Below, one piece after another: positions 48,053-57,832 of a stretch of DNA of 64,000 nt. How positions within the stretch are numbered: position 1 is the stretch's first letter; each line of letters begins with the position of its first letter. This DNA is from Colwellia ponticola (lineage in GTDB: Bacteria > Pseudomonadota > Gammaproteobacteria > Enterobacterales > Alteromonadaceae). The notes beneath the pieces are model-generated. The model was given only the letters and a program-made list of their open reading frames with translations, did no database searches and was not told the origin of the DNA. The translations under genes and the position numbers were made by a program. The DNA lies in NCBI RefSeq assembly GCF_005885605.1, contig NZ_SZVP01000001.1, positions 1 through 64,000 on the forward strand, read 5' to 3'.

Positions 48053-50716
48053 ATGTTACTCAAAAAAACCTATTTACCCCGCATAAAAAAACCGACCTTG
48101 TTACCCGCTACGTTTCATCTTAAAGCCACTGTGTTTGCCAGTATCGCGGCTAGTATGCTCAGCTCTGGCGTTCTTACCTCTGGCGTGGCTAGCGCTGCGG
48201 AGCAAGTGACACAATCAACATCAGCACCTTTACTAGTCTTTAATAACAACGACTTGCCCAGTGATTTAGAAGGCACACTAGAGGCGTCGGTATCCTTTGC
48301 CCAAAGCCAAATTATGCCCTCAAAACATCAGCTATATGGTGACGTTCAACCCCACTTAATCGCTGAGCGAGCAGCGCTGTTACTGGTTAAACCAAAGCGA
48401 AGTGATCTCAATATAAACCAGCCACTAACGGTTACAGCGATTAATAATGAGGGTAAAAAGTTAGGTACCTTGCGCCTTAATCCACCAAGCCAACTACCAA
48501 CAACAGCCTATGCTATTGACGGAGCTCCTGAAGGGGATATTGATTTCACCCCGGTATCCGGTCCGTCAACGGTAATTAATTCAGCACAGGCAATCTCTAA
48601 ACTTAATGATCCTAATGCCGTCTTTCTATCCAGTAAGCTGGACGATAATAACCTAGTCGACATACATACCGCTGATGGCGTTTGGACAAGAAATATTTAC
48701 TTACCAAACTCGACATCAATGACCAATAAAGTGGTACGAGTCAATTCAACCGCCGGTTATTCATCACAAGTTTTCTATAGTGGTCGCTCTGTACCACTTC
48801 ACGATAACCAAAAATTAGTGTTTAAACAGATCAATGGCCAATGGTTCTTAGACGGTGAATTAGAAAATAACAAGTTGATTTATGCTAATAACACCTGGAG
48901 CGTTAAACTGCCGCCAAGCTTTATGCAACCGGGTGTTAGCATGAGATTCAAGCATGAAAACCTGATTGGTGAGCTAAGCAATGTTAACGTCGGTGCCCCG
49001 TCAGCATTACTGATAAACACTATCGATCTTGGTATGTTAACTGCGCCCCGTGGCGCGTTTCAGTTTGCTAACGATGCTGCTGCGCAGCGTGAATACTTTC
49101 AAACATTACCGGTGAGTCGTATGACGGTAAGTCAATATGAAGCCGTTTTTTTAGAAGAAGTTATGCTGCCTAACGGTACACTACTGACGGATTTTGACCC
49201 AAGTACCGGCGGTTGGCATACCGGCACTATGCGTCAAAGAATTGGTAAAGAGCTAATTTCTATCGGCATTAATAACGCCAATTACGGTATTAACAGCTCT
49301 GTTGGTGAAGGGGAAAGCGATAATCCCTATTTAGCGGCGCAGTTAACCGCCCACAATAGCCGTGGTAATTATCAAAACGGCATAGTCACCCATGGCGGCT
49401 CTGGTGGTGGCGGTATTGTCACGTTAGACGCCACCTTAGGTAACGAATTTAGTCATGAATTAGGCCACAATTTTGGTATAGGTCATTACCCTAATGGCTT
49501 TAACGGCTCTATTCACCGCCAAGCTGACAACATTAACTCAACCTGGGGTTGGGACGAAGCACTAAATAAGTTCATTCCCAACATGGCAGCAAAGAAAAGT
49601 AACCAAAGTGCATGCCTAAATGGCGAATGCCAAGCTCCTTTTGATGGCAGAAAGTTTGGCTCAGATTCACTTGCCGGCGGCTATCCTATGTCAGCGCTTA
49701 ATCGGTTTACCCTTTACACGCCTTATACTGCTGCGCATATTCAACAAAATCTTGAGTCAAAAATGCTCTTTTCGATGGACTCTGCAACCGGTTTTGAAAA
49801 ATGGAACCCCGTTGCACAACAAATGGAGCCGTATCAACACAACGTCATCGATGCCGAGCAAGTCAATGCATCCATTGGCCTGTTATCAGAAAATTATTTA
49901 ACGGATTTGTTCAAAGACTATGACTTAGTCAATATTGCCATGTACAACGGCAATTGGAGCAAATATATTACAGTGCCTGCGGCATCGGATGCCAATAAAG
50001 GACGGGTGATTTCTATTAACCACAATGCGGGTTACAATAGCCACCTATTAATCAATGGTGAATCAATTGTTATTTATAATGGCTTGAAAACATCTTATCG
50101 ATCTAATGGCACAACCTGGTCTGAAACTGAAAAGCCCGACTTAACCATTGCAAAAGTACCGACGTCGTTTGGTATCCCAGTAACTACGCTTGTCGGTTAT
50201 TACGACCCACAAGGAGTACTGCCTAGCTATATTTATCCAGCGCTACATGGCTCGTATGGCTTTACCTACAGTGACGATAGCGCAAGACTCTCTGCCAATC
50301 ATTGTCAATTAACAGTGGCCACTAAAGACGGTCAAGTATTGGCATTTAAGCTTGCTAATGTACGTAGAAATGAGCATGTGATGAATAAATTTCACATCAA
50401 CATTGCTCAAGCAAGCCATCCCGAAAATGTCACCGTGATCTGCGATGGCAACATATTAGCTTCCAAGGGCATTAGCCCGGTAAGCGCGACGTTGTCGACC
50501 GGTTTTAATGGCTATCATAAAAACAAAACATACCATCAATGGGGTGATTACGATCGCCTAGGTAACATCGGTGACTTATATCTCTATAACAACCCTTACA
50601 ACGGAGATAAAGAGTTGTTTAAGCTTTCTGGGTTAGGTAGTGATGGTCGCTATTGGTATTTTCCGACCAATAAAACCAATAATAGGTTTTGGACATATAT
50701 CGCTGATATAGAGTAA
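48053..50716 (+). CDS. secreted M66-like zinc metalloprotease (StcE/TagA type)
   Basis: This is an exported metalloprotease of 887 residues from the ATG at 48053 (AAAAGGAT upstream; a TTG at 48014 is in frame but less likely). The N-terminal signal is long, with a basic start and a hydrophobic segment before VASAAEQ. The catalytic motif HELGHNFGIGH is at residues 468-478, the extended HExxHxxGxxH zinc site of the M66 (StcE, Vibrio TagA) group. Repeats of a beta domain occur before and after it (NIYLPNSTSMTNKVVRVNSTAGY and KYITVPAASDANKGRVISINHNAGY share a pattern). StcE-like enzymes cut mucin-type glycoproteins; the substrate here is unknown. It sits behind a c-di-GMP riboswitch. Confidence 0.88.
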   Translation: MLLKKTYLPRIKKPTLLPATFHLKATVFASIAASMLSSGVLTSGVASAAEQVTQSTSAPLLVFNNNDLPSDLEGTLEASVSFAQSQIMPSKHQLYGDVQPHLIAERAALLLVKPKRSDLNINQPLTVTAINNEGKKLGTLRLNPPSQLPTTAYAIDGAPEGDIDFTPVSGPSTVINSAQAISKLNDPNAVFLSSKLDDNNLVDIHTADGVWTRNIYLPNSTSMTNKVVRVNSTAGYSSQVFYSGRSVPLHDNQKLVFKQINGQWFLDGELENNKLIYANNTWSVKLPPSFMQPGVSMRFKHENLIGELSNVNVGAPSALLINTIDLGMLTAPRGAFQFANDAAAQREYFQTLPVSRMTVSQYEAVFLEEVMLPNGTLLTDFDPSTGGWHTGTMRQRIGKELISIGINNANYGINSSVGEGESDNPYLAAQLTAHNSRGNYQNGIVTHGGSGGGGIVTLDATLGNEFSHELGHNFGIGHYPNGFNGSIHRQADNINSTWGWDEALNKFIPNMAAKKSNQSACLNGECQAPFDGRKFGSDSLAGGYPMSALNRFTLYTPYTAAHIQQNLESKMLFSMDSATGFEKWNPVAQQMEPYQHNVIDAEQVNASIGLLSENYLTDLFKDYDLVNIAMYNGNWSKYITVPAASDANKGRVISINHNAGYNSHLLINGESIVIYNGLKTSYRSNGTTWSETEKPDLTIAKVPTSFGIPVTTLVGYYDPQGVLPSYIYPALHGSYGFTYSDDSARLSANHCQLTVATKDGQVLAFKLANVRRNEHVMNKFHINIAQASHPENVTVICDGNILASKGISPVSATLSTGFNGYHKNKTYHQWGDYDRLGNIGDLYLYNNPYNGDKELFKLSGLGSDGRYWYFPTNKTNNRFWTYIADIE

Positions 50717-51014
50717 CCGCCTAGCCGATCAACGTTTTAACTAGCCGCAGCTAACATAATAATCACGCTTAACTGGTGATATTAAGCTGCGGTTTAACAT
50801 CACCATTAAGTCGTAACTTTAGTTTATAGCGATATAAAAAATAGCATCAACGACTGGGGTCTGCTGAACTTTTTCGGTTGAATTTCATTCGCTTTTTATA
50901 TCATAGTGAGTAAAGCGTTTTAATCGCGACGAAGTAGTGTGTAGCCTATTGATTCTAAGAAAATTCTATTCAACAATGGGTAAAATGCTTTTAGCCGGAT
51001 AATTAGGACACCGT
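50717..51014. other. intergenic region after the metalloprotease, no intact gene
   Basis: No functional gene is evident. A weak AT-rich dyad near 50740-50800 (GCTAACATAATAATCACGC... GTGATATTAAGC) might serve as a protease-gene terminator but has no U-tract. Confidence 0.35.
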
Positions 51015-51173
51015 TTGTTGATCATTGTTACGGCGTTATCACCTTTTTATCTGACGCTACATGGAAGTAGTTTATTAGACAATGCCGAAGCGTATTGTCC
51101 TGAACAACCACATGACAAAGGCTCTGCCTTATATAATGACCCAACAAATCACTGGGAAATCTACATAAAGTAG
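51015..51173 (+). pseudogene. short open frame, possible gene remnant
   Basis: A frame of about 53 codons from a TTG reads like genuine protein (for example LIIVTALSPFYLTLHGSSLL and NDPTNHWEIYIK). The same frame extends upstream, across a TAA at 51000, to an ATG at 50976 (MGKMLLAG). This pattern fits a decayed small secreted or membrane protein broken by a nonsense change. I do not recognise the family, and chance cannot be excluded. Confidence 0.25.
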
Positions 51174-51293
51174 CGATAATTACCTGTATTAACAGGCTAG
51201 TTATAACAGATAATTCGATAATGAGAAATGGTGTCTATTAGGAACCTAAAATGTGTTAACCATTAAGATCTAACACCATAATCTCTTGTTATA

Positions 51294-51674
51294 TTATTCT
51301 TTCACCCAACTTAGCGCCTCATGTAAATTATCAAAATATTTAATTTCACCTGAGATAAACCAAGAGCCTACTTTAGCTGTTATTTCTTGCCAATTTTTAT
51401 TACCATAAATTGCTATTTTACGAAATTCATTATTATGTTTAAGACCAAGTTTAAAATCATCCCAAGCAGCTCTTAACTCCCACCCCTCAAGTTCTGTACC
51501 ATCAATTAAAACATCAACCTTAGGTGCTTTAACTTGCGCTAATGCTGAATCAATCATAGGCGTGATTATTTTATAGTCTTCGTGCGTGAGCCTTCCTACT
51601 GCTTTCAATGAAAGGAAAAAGTCATTTTCAATTCTTTCTATACCAATAGATAAACCATGTTTAATAGAACTCAT
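51294..51674 (-). CDS. SpoIIAA-like (STAS-related) protein
   Basis: This 126-residue cytoplasmic protein belongs to the SpoIIAA-like family (PF11964 type). It is recognised by GRLTHEDYKIITPMIDSAL, VDVLIDGTELEGWELRAAWDDFKLG and FRKIAIYGNKNWQE, and by the closing ISGEIKYFDNLHEALSWVKE. Members have an anti-sigma-antagonist fold but usually lack its phosphorylated serine; their role is unclear, with lipid binding suggested for some. The ATG at 51674 is chosen because GGAG lies 8 bases before it. It is a single-gene unit. Confidence 0.85.
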   Translation of the reverse strand: MSSIKHGLSIGIERIENDFFLSLKAVGRLTHEDYKIITPMIDSALAQVKAPKVDVLIDGTELEGWELRAAWDDFKLGLKHNNEFRKIAIYGNKNWQEITAKVGSWFISGEIKYFDNLHEALSWVKE

Positions 51675-51953
51675 CACTATATCTCCGAATAATATAGACA
51701 CAATGACTCCCCACGAGATGCTAGCCTCTAAACGTGGGTTAGCTTTACAAATCAGAGCTAAAATATATGTGTCAACAATATGAAGCAGAGGTTAGCATAC
51801 TAAAACATAGCATAATTTTTATTCACCTAGATACTTATAAGACATTTACTGCAGTGCTTACATCAAAGAGCAACGTGGCGCTAAATCAACACAACGGGGT
51901 AAAATACCCAGCAAGACGGGCATAAGATGTTACTGATACGTCATAGTAATATC

Positions 51954-52679
51954 TTATTGATAGGTATTTGTAGTTGGGTGGCTAGGTTTATTTAGTATTA
52001 AAAAAATTGCCGATGCCAGCCCTGCCGAAGCAAACACCATACACATCACCATAATTTGATAACGCGCAGCAATGAAAGGCGAAACGCCAGCAAGAATTTG
52101 CCCTGTCATCATGCCAGGTAACGAGACAATACCGACGGCAAATAAAGCATTAATATTAGGGATCATCGACGCTTTAAAGGCAATATTACGTGCTTTTTGA
52201 TAGTTTTCTCCGCGCTTAACTTCGGCAAAAAAGCGTTCGCCACATAAGCTCACACTATTCATGCCATTGGCGAAAACCATGCCAGCGAGAGGCACTAAGG
52301 TTTGTGCTTGATGCCAAGGGCTGAGGTTTAATACACCTTGGGTGATCGCTAACAACACAATAAGGCTACTCACAAAAATAGCGAGAAAGGCTCGATGAAA
52401 AAGCAACTTTCGTGATGACTCTATATTATTTAAGGCAATCCAGCTTGAAAATAGCACCATTACAAGCAGTAAAATGCCAATAATCCAAGCATTGTCACTG
52501 GCAAAAATGTAACTAAGCACATACCCGACCAACAATAGTTGCACTAACATACGCACTAGCGCATGTAGCGTACGCTTTTGCGGTAGTGACCAACACGCGA
52601 GAATAATCAAAACAAAAGCGACCGGTATAAAGGCAATCGCTAGCTTAGCTAGTGAGATTGTTTCAAGTGTTTGCTCCAA
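51954..52679 (-). CDS. fetB: FetB-like ABC permease (UPF0014)
   Basis: This membrane component of the FetAB-type ABC exporter is linked in E. coli to iron export and peroxide resistance. The 241-residue protein has about six or seven membrane segments and the family stretch VPLAGMVFANGMNSVSLCGERF followed by SLPGMMTGQILAGVSPFIAARYQIMVM. The start is a TTG with AGGAG nine bases upstream. The ATP-binding partner FetA is not next to it, unlike the E. coli fetAB pair, so the partner must be elsewhere or lost. Confidence 0.85.
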   Translation of the reverse strand: MEQTLETISLAKLAIAFIPVAFVLIILACWSLPQKRTLHALVRMLVQLLLVGYVLSYIFASDNAWIIGILLLVMVLFSSWIALNNIESSRKLLFHRAFLAIFVSSLIVLLAITQGVLNLSPWHQAQTLVPLAGMVFANGMNSVSLCGERFFAEVKRGENYQKARNIAFKASMIPNINALFAVGIVSLPGMMTGQILAGVSPFIAARYQIMVMCMVFASAGLASAIFLILNKPSHPTTNTYQ

Positions 52680-52759
52680 CGCTAATTTCTCCTTTTCAAC
52701 GTTAAATCCTCGCGTTTATTGTTTGCAGTAGCGATAAATGTCGCTAATTATAGCCTGCG

Positions 52760-54538
52760 TTATATAGTGCGAATATCTTCTATCATTAACTGCACGGTAC
52801 GTTTACCACGAAATTCATTCACATCAAGACGATAAGCAAGGTGAACTTGATCAGCCTGCGCATTAGGCCAGGCTTTAATATCAACATTAAAGGCTATGCC
52901 GTCAAACACTTGTTTGCTCTGTATGCCAACGTTATTCATTGCTGTTTTTTGTACCACGATTTTTAAATGTTTTTCACCTACTATGCGCTGTTGCACTAAA
53001 GTAAAAGTGTCATCAAATAAAGGCTCTGAAAAATTTTGTCCCCACGGCCCAGCTTCACGTAATTGTTCGGCAAATTCAAGGGTAAGTAACTCTGTGTCTA
53101 ACTCACCGTCAGAAAGTATAATACTGTCTAAATCTTCTGGTTTTAGCCACTGCCCTGCCATGGTATTAAAAAGCTGTTGAAATTGGGCAAAGTCTTTTTG
53201 TTTAATCGATAACCCTGCCGCCATTGCATGACCACCAAACTTACTGATCAATCCTGGATTTTGGCTATCTATATGCTCAAGTAAGTCGCGTATATGTAAA
53301 CCAGGAATTGAGCGTGCTGAACCTTTAATTTCTGCATTCTGTGGGTCGTTATCTGCTTCATTCGCTTTGGCAAAAACAATACAGGGGCGATGAAACTTTT
53401 CTTTTAAACGCCCTGCAACAATACCAATTACGCCTTGGTGCCAGTCGGCTTGAAAAAGCGATAAAGCACTAGGTAAGTTAACTTCATCAAAATTAAGTGA
53501 AGTAAGTACGCGCTCAGCTTCTTGTTGCATACCTTGCTCTATTTCTCGGCGCGTTTTATTCAAATCGTCAAGCTCTGCGGCCATAACGCGAGCACTCGAT
53601 AAATCCTTCGCTAACAAGCAGTTAATACCATAAGACATATCATCTAAACGCCCAGCGGCATTGATGCGCGGTCCAAGAGCAAAACCAAAGTCACTGGCAA
53701 CAAGCCTTTGTTGATTTTTATTGGCGATTTCAATAAGCGCTTGAATACCTGGTCGAGTTTGTCCTGCTCGAATACGCTTTAGCCCTTGCGCCACTAAAAT
53801 GCGGTTGTTAGCATCTAACGATACAACATCAGCCACGGTTCCTAAGGCGACTAAATCTAATAATTGAGCAATATTAGGCTCGCCAATACCTTGTGCGGCA
53901 AAGTAGTTGTGCTCTCGGCAATATTTTCTTAACGCTAGCATTAGGTAAAATGCAACACCGACACCAGCAAGGGATTTACTAGGAAAATTACAACCATGTT
54001 GATTAGGGTTCACAATAGCGTCAGCAATCGGTAGTGCGTGTCCAGGTAAATGATGATCGGTAACAATCACTTGCATACCTAAATCTTTGGCGCGTTTTAC
54101 ACCAGCAATACAGCTAATACCGTTATCTACCGTGATTAACATTTGTGCCTGTTGCTGGGCGGCAATATCAACAATCTCAGGCGTTAGACCGTAGCCATAT
54201 TCAAACCGATTAGGCACGATAAAGTCATGGTTATGGCTGTTAAATAAGCTTAGCGCATCCATCATTAAGGCGGTACTAGTCGCACCATCGGCATCAAAAT
54301 CACCCACAATGACAATGCGTTTTTTATCAACCAAGGCCTGATGTAGTAACTGACAGGCTTGGTCTATACCAAGCAAAGCGGTCTCTTCAACCATACCTTG
54401 CAAGCGCGCAACAGTTAACTCAAGCTCTTGCGACGATTGCATGCCACGGGTTGCATAAATTTGTTTGATCACTTCAGGTAAGTTATTGGGTAAGTGACTA
54501 GTCGATACGGCGGTTCGGCGAATAATTTTTTTATGCAT
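52760..54538 (-). CDS. recJ: single-stranded-DNA exonuclease RecJ
   Basis: RecJ is a 5'-3' ssDNA exonuclease of RecF-pathway recombination and mismatch repair. The protein (592 residues from the ATG at 54538) has the DHH phosphoesterase motifs IVGDFDADGATSTALMMDAL, VTVDNGISC, VTDHHLPG and LVALGTVADVV, the DHHA1 domain with GSARSIPGLHIRDLLEHI and GGHAMAAGLSI, and a C-terminal OB fold. The frame is open to 54616, but the extra residues are unlike RecJ and would overlap a terminator. It is downstream of dsbC, as in E. coli. Confidence 0.95.
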   Translation of the reverse strand: MHKKIIRRTAVSTSHLPNNLPEVIKQIYATRGMQSSQELELTVARLQGMVEETALLGIDQACQLLHQALVDKKRIVIVGDFDADGATSTALMMDALSLFNSHNHDFIVPNRFEYGYGLTPEIVDIAAQQQAQMLITVDNGISCIAGVKRAKDLGMQVIVTDHHLPGHALPIADAIVNPNQHGCNFPSKSLAGVGVAFYLMLALRKYCREHNYFAAQGIGEPNIAQLLDLVALGTVADVVSLDANNRILVAQGLKRIRAGQTRPGIQALIEIANKNQQRLVASDFGFALGPRINAAGRLDDMSYGINCLLAKDLSSARVMAAELDDLNKTRREIEQGMQQEAERVLTSLNFDEVNLPSALSLFQADWHQGVIGIVAGRLKEKFHRPCIVFAKANEADNDPQNAEIKGSARSIPGLHIRDLLEHIDSQNPGLISKFGGHAMAAGLSIKQKDFAQFQQLFNTMAGQWLKPEDLDSIILSDGELDTELLTLEFAEQLREAGPWGQNFSEPLFDDTFTLVQQRIVGEKHLKIVVQKTAMNNVGIQSKQVFDGIAFNVDIKAWPNAQADQVHLAYRLDVNEFRGKRTVQLMIEDIRTI

Positions 54539-54596
54539 ATTATCTGTTCTCAATTTTACAAATGCAGGCGCTGGTACATAATTTTTAACATAAAAA

Positions 54597-54627
54597 AAGT
54601 ACTTAATGAAAGCCACTAAGTACTTTA
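54597..54627 (-). terminator. terminator between dsbC and recJ
   Basis: AAAGTACTTA and TAAGTACTTT form a 10-bp stem around an 11-base loop, followed on the minus strand by seven U. It is 33 bases after dsbC and before the recJ start, so it should limit read-through from dsbC into recJ. Confidence 0.75.
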
Positions 54628-54659
54628 ATAGCGTTATTTACCTGCTAGTAACGCATCAA

Positions 54660-55454
54660 TTAACTGTTTTTTAACAGCTCTTCTAATTGTGCAGGTGGTT
54701 GATAGCCAGGGATCATCATGCCATTTGATAAAATAATGGCAGGGGTACCGTTAACGCCAATTTGACGACCGAAATTAAACTGCGCTTCTACGGGTGATTC
54801 ACAAATTCTATAAGCAATACCTGAACCTGACTTAGCTTTAGTTAATGCTTGTGCACTGTCGTCACTACACCATACTGAACGTAAATCCTTAAAGCCTTGA
54901 CTTAATTCACCACTGCGATCTTTAATACCTGAACGTGGGTAAGCTAAGTAACGAAAGGTAATACCACGGGCATTGTAATCAGCCATTTGTTCGTGCATTT
55001 TACGACAGTAGCCACAGGTAATATCAGTAAACACCGACACCACGTACTTTTCATCCTTTGCTTTGTAAACAATCATATCGTCTTCAAACGTTTTTAACCC
55101 TTCCAAGCGGATTTTAGCTAAGCTTTTTTCGGCAATATCAGTGACAGTTGCATTACCTAAACTATAAACTTTACCTTGAATAAAAAACTCACCGTCATAA
55201 CTGGCGTAAAACATGCCTTGATCGGTAATAAGTAAGGCAATACCCGGTACGGCTGTCGCTTCAGCTTTCACCACCTTTAGCCCTAAAGAGCGATTGATTT
55301 TTGCTTTTAACAGATCTACATCAAGCGCTGTTGGATCACTTGCTGGTTTGGCTAGCGTAACAGGAACATTCGCTTGTTCCGCATGAGCATTTGATAAAAG
55401 CAAAGGCAATGACAGCGCTGAAAATACAGCACCAATAATAAGTTTTTTAAACAT
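54660..55454 (-). CDS. dsbC: periplasmic thiol:disulfide isomerase DsbC
   Basis: DsbC reshuffles wrong disulfide bonds in exported proteins and is kept reduced by DsbD. The 264-residue precursor has a signal peptide cut after AHA (residue 25), an N-terminal dimerisation domain, and a thioredoxin domain with the active site CGYC (147-150). A second cysteine pair (WCSDDS...RICES) and the cis-proline in NGTPAIILSNG match the family. It precedes recJ on the same strand, a conserved pairing. Confidence 0.95.
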   Translation of the reverse strand: MFKKLIIGAVFSALSLPLLLSNAHAEQANVPVTLAKPASDPTALDVDLLKAKINRSLGLKVVKAEATAVPGIALLITDQGMFYASYDGEFFIQGKVYSLGNATVTDIAEKSLAKIRLEGLKTFEDDMIVYKAKDEKYVVSVFTDITCGYCRKMHEQMADYNARGITFRYLAYPRSGIKDRSGELSQGFKDLRSVWCSDDSAQALTKAKSGSGIAYRICESPVEAQFNFGRQIGVNGTPAIILSNGMMIPGYQPPAQLEELLKNS

Positions 55455-55671
55455 AATGGTTCCTAAAAACGCCCAAAAAAGACGGGATTAATAATACAAG
55501 AATCGTAAAGTAGCTACGCTATTTACCTTACTAACCACAATAGACCTGTGTACAGGTAAAGAAATTACAGCCATGAGACACTATTTGAATTAACTTGTAA
55601 ACAAAGGTTGTTGTTTTTGGTAAAATCTCAGTAAATTACCTCACACTCGCCCCGACATTGGATATAGCAGA

Positions 55672-56190
55672 ATGAAAATTGGTTTATTTTATGGTTCAAC
55701 AACTTGTTACACTGAGATAGTTGCCGAAAAAATTCAGGCGATAATGGGGGCCGACTTAGTTGATATTATTAATATTAAAGATCAAGCGTTAGCACTATGC
55801 CTTGATTATGACTTTATTATTTTCGGTATTTCAACCTGGGATTACGGTGAATTACAAGAAGATTGGGAGTCAATTTGGAGTGATATAAATCAATTAGACC
55901 TGTCTGATAAGATCATTGCTTTATACGGCATGGGCGATCAAATTGGTTACACCGAATGGTTTCAAGATGCACTAGGCATGTTAAACGAGCAAGTGCTAGC
56001 ACAAAGCGCTACGGTTATTGGACACTGGCCAAATGAAGGTTATGAATTTTCAGCCTCTAAAGCGTTAACCGCTGATGGTAGTCATTTTGTCGGTTTAGCG
56101 TTAGACGAAGACAGCCAGTACAACTTAACCGATGAACGTTTAGATGTATGGTGTGAACAAGTCTTACTCGAGTACAGCAATTTGCTTTAA
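55672..56190 (+). CDS. fldB: flavodoxin FldB
   Basis: This FMN-binding electron carrier has 172 residues. It has the phosphate-binding loop GLFYGSTTCYTE at the start, the STWDYGELQEDWE loop and the ALYGMGDQIGYTEWFQDALGML segment. The GSTTCYTE variant and overall sequence fit FldB rather than FldA. It is divergent from dsbC-recJ, the same neighbourhood as in E. coli (fldB-xerD-dsbC-recJ), though xerD is missing here. Confidence 0.92.
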   Translation: MKIGLFYGSTTCYTEIVAEKIQAIMGADLVDIINIKDQALALCLDYDFIIFGISTWDYGELQEDWESIWSDINQLDLSDKIIALYGMGDQIGYTEWFQDALGMLNEQVLAQSATVIGHWPNEGYEFSASKALTADGSHFVGLALDEDSQYNLTDERLDVWCEQVLLEYSNLL

Positions 56191-56414
56191 TATTGTGCTG
56201 CCATACGTTTTCTTCAAAGAATTCAACGTAGTTATGTCAACGTAGTAGCCTCAAAATGAGTGCTTTAAAGCTTTTATTGGTATATTTATGTGGTAAATTT
56301 ATTGCACAATAAACTGCCACTTACTGCACTTGCGATAAATAGTTACAGCCAGCGCTAAAACTACTATAATTGCCGCCATATAAACCTTAATTAACCCTTA
56401 GTGAACTATCCCTT

Positions 56415-57668
56415 ATGTTTGAGAAATTCGATCTAGACTCTGAATTATTAGCCAGTATCAACAAAATTGGTTACACCAAGCCTACCTCAATTCAAGAACT
56501 TGTAATCCCTGAAGCGATGGTTGGCAAAGATATATTAGCATCAGCACCAACCGGTACTGGGAAAACAGCGGCATTTTTATTACCTATTGCTCAACACTTA
56601 TTAGACTACCCTCGCACACAGCCAGGTTTTCCCCGTGTATTAATATTAACGCCAACGCGTGAATTAGCGATACAAATAGGTGAAGATAGTCAGCAACTTA
56701 CCGAGTTAACCAAAATAAAAACAGGGGTAATTACCGGTGGCGTTAATTACGGTAGTCATGCTGATATATTAACAACCACCACTGATATTTTAGTCGCCAC
56801 CCCAGGTCGATTATTAGAATATATTGAAAATGAGCAGTTTGATGCCCGTGAAATAGAAATTCTGGTTTTAGATGAAGCAGATCGCATGTTAGATCTCGGT
56901 TTTAGTGAAGCGATTAACCGTATTGTTGCCGAAGCTCGCTGGCGTAAGCAAACCATGCTATTTTCAGCGACATTAGCCAGTGCTGGTGTAACGCGTTTTG
57001 CCGATGAAGTACTTAATGAGCCAGTCTTTTTAGAGTCGAGCCCTTCACGTAAAGAAAAAGCCATTATTCATCAATGGATTCATCTAGCTGATAACCTTGA
57101 CCATAAAACCAAGATGTTAGTTAATATTCTCAAACAGGAAGGTGTAGAGCGAACGGTAGTTTTTGCCAATAAGCGTGAAACTGTACAGCACCTTTCAGGA
57201 AAACTTTATGCTGAAGAGTTACCGTGTGTGTGGTTAGAAGGAAAAATGCCACAGGACAAGCGTAATAAAGCTATTGAACGTTTTAAAAGTGGTGAAATTA
57301 AGGTGTTAGTCGCAACAGATGTTGCTGCCCGTGGTTTGGATATTGACGATATAAGCCATGTTATTAATTTTGATATGCCACGTAAGGTCGATATTTATAT
57401 TCACCGCATTGGTCGTACAGCCCGTGCTGGTAACAAAGGCACAGCGATTTCTCTGGTAGAAGCGCACGATATGGCTGTTATTGGAAAAATTGAGCGTTAC
57501 ACTAAGGAGCGCCTACAGCGTAGATTTATCGCTGATTTACGCCCTAATAACAAAGAATCACGCGTAGTTAACAAAAAAGTCAAAGTTAAACTGACTAGCT
57601 CACAGAAAAAAGCAAAAACGAAGAAACAAATAAAGAAAAAAGCTAAAAAATCCAAAGCAGCTAAGTAA
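56415..57668 (+). CDS. srmB: DEAD-box RNA helicase SrmB
   Basis: SrmB is an ATP-dependent RNA helicase that acts early in 50S assembly. The 417-residue protein has the Q motif (GYTKPTSIQELVIP), Walker A APTGTGKT, PTRELA, DEAD in LVLDEADRML, SAT, and motif VI HRIGRTARAG, then a lysine-rich C-terminal tail. SAPTGTGKTAAFLLPIAQHLLDYPR, together with WRKQTMLFSATL, matches SrmB more than RhlE or DeaD. In cold-living bacteria such helicases often matter at low temperature; that is inference. Confidence 0.93.
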   Translation: MFEKFDLDSELLASINKIGYTKPTSIQELVIPEAMVGKDILASAPTGTGKTAAFLLPIAQHLLDYPRTQPGFPRVLILTPTRELAIQIGEDSQQLTELTKIKTGVITGGVNYGSHADILTTTTDILVATPGRLLEYIENEQFDAREIEILVLDEADRMLDLGFSEAINRIVAEARWRKQTMLFSATLASAGVTRFADEVLNEPVFLESSPSRKEKAIIHQWIHLADNLDHKTKMLVNILKQEGVERTVVFANKRETVQHLSGKLYAEELPCVWLEGKMPQDKRNKAIERFKSGEIKVLVATDVAARGLDIDDISHVINFDMPRKVDIYIHRIGRTARAGNKGTAISLVEAHDMAVIGKIERYTKERLQRRFIADLRPNNKESRVVNKKVKVKLTSSQKKAKTKKQIKKKAKKSKAAK

Positions 57669-57750
57669 GACTTAAAGCCTCTCGCAAGAGTGAGCTAAAG
57701 TAACGCGCTAAGCCATATTACAAACTTCACAAACGTCGAATAAAAAATAA

Positions 57751-57787
57751 AAAAAGACCGGTTTGCTATTAGCAAGCCGGTCTTTTT
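57751..57787. terminator. bidirectional terminator
   Basis: AAAAAGACCGGTTTGCT and AGCAAGCCGGTCTTTTT form a 17-bp stem with one G-T pair and a 3-base loop. It lies between the convergent srmB and TIGR03545 genes and can end both. Confidence 0.92.
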
Positions 57788-57832
57788 ATTTATAGCACAA
57801 AATCAGTGCATGATTAATAACGGACTAAGACG

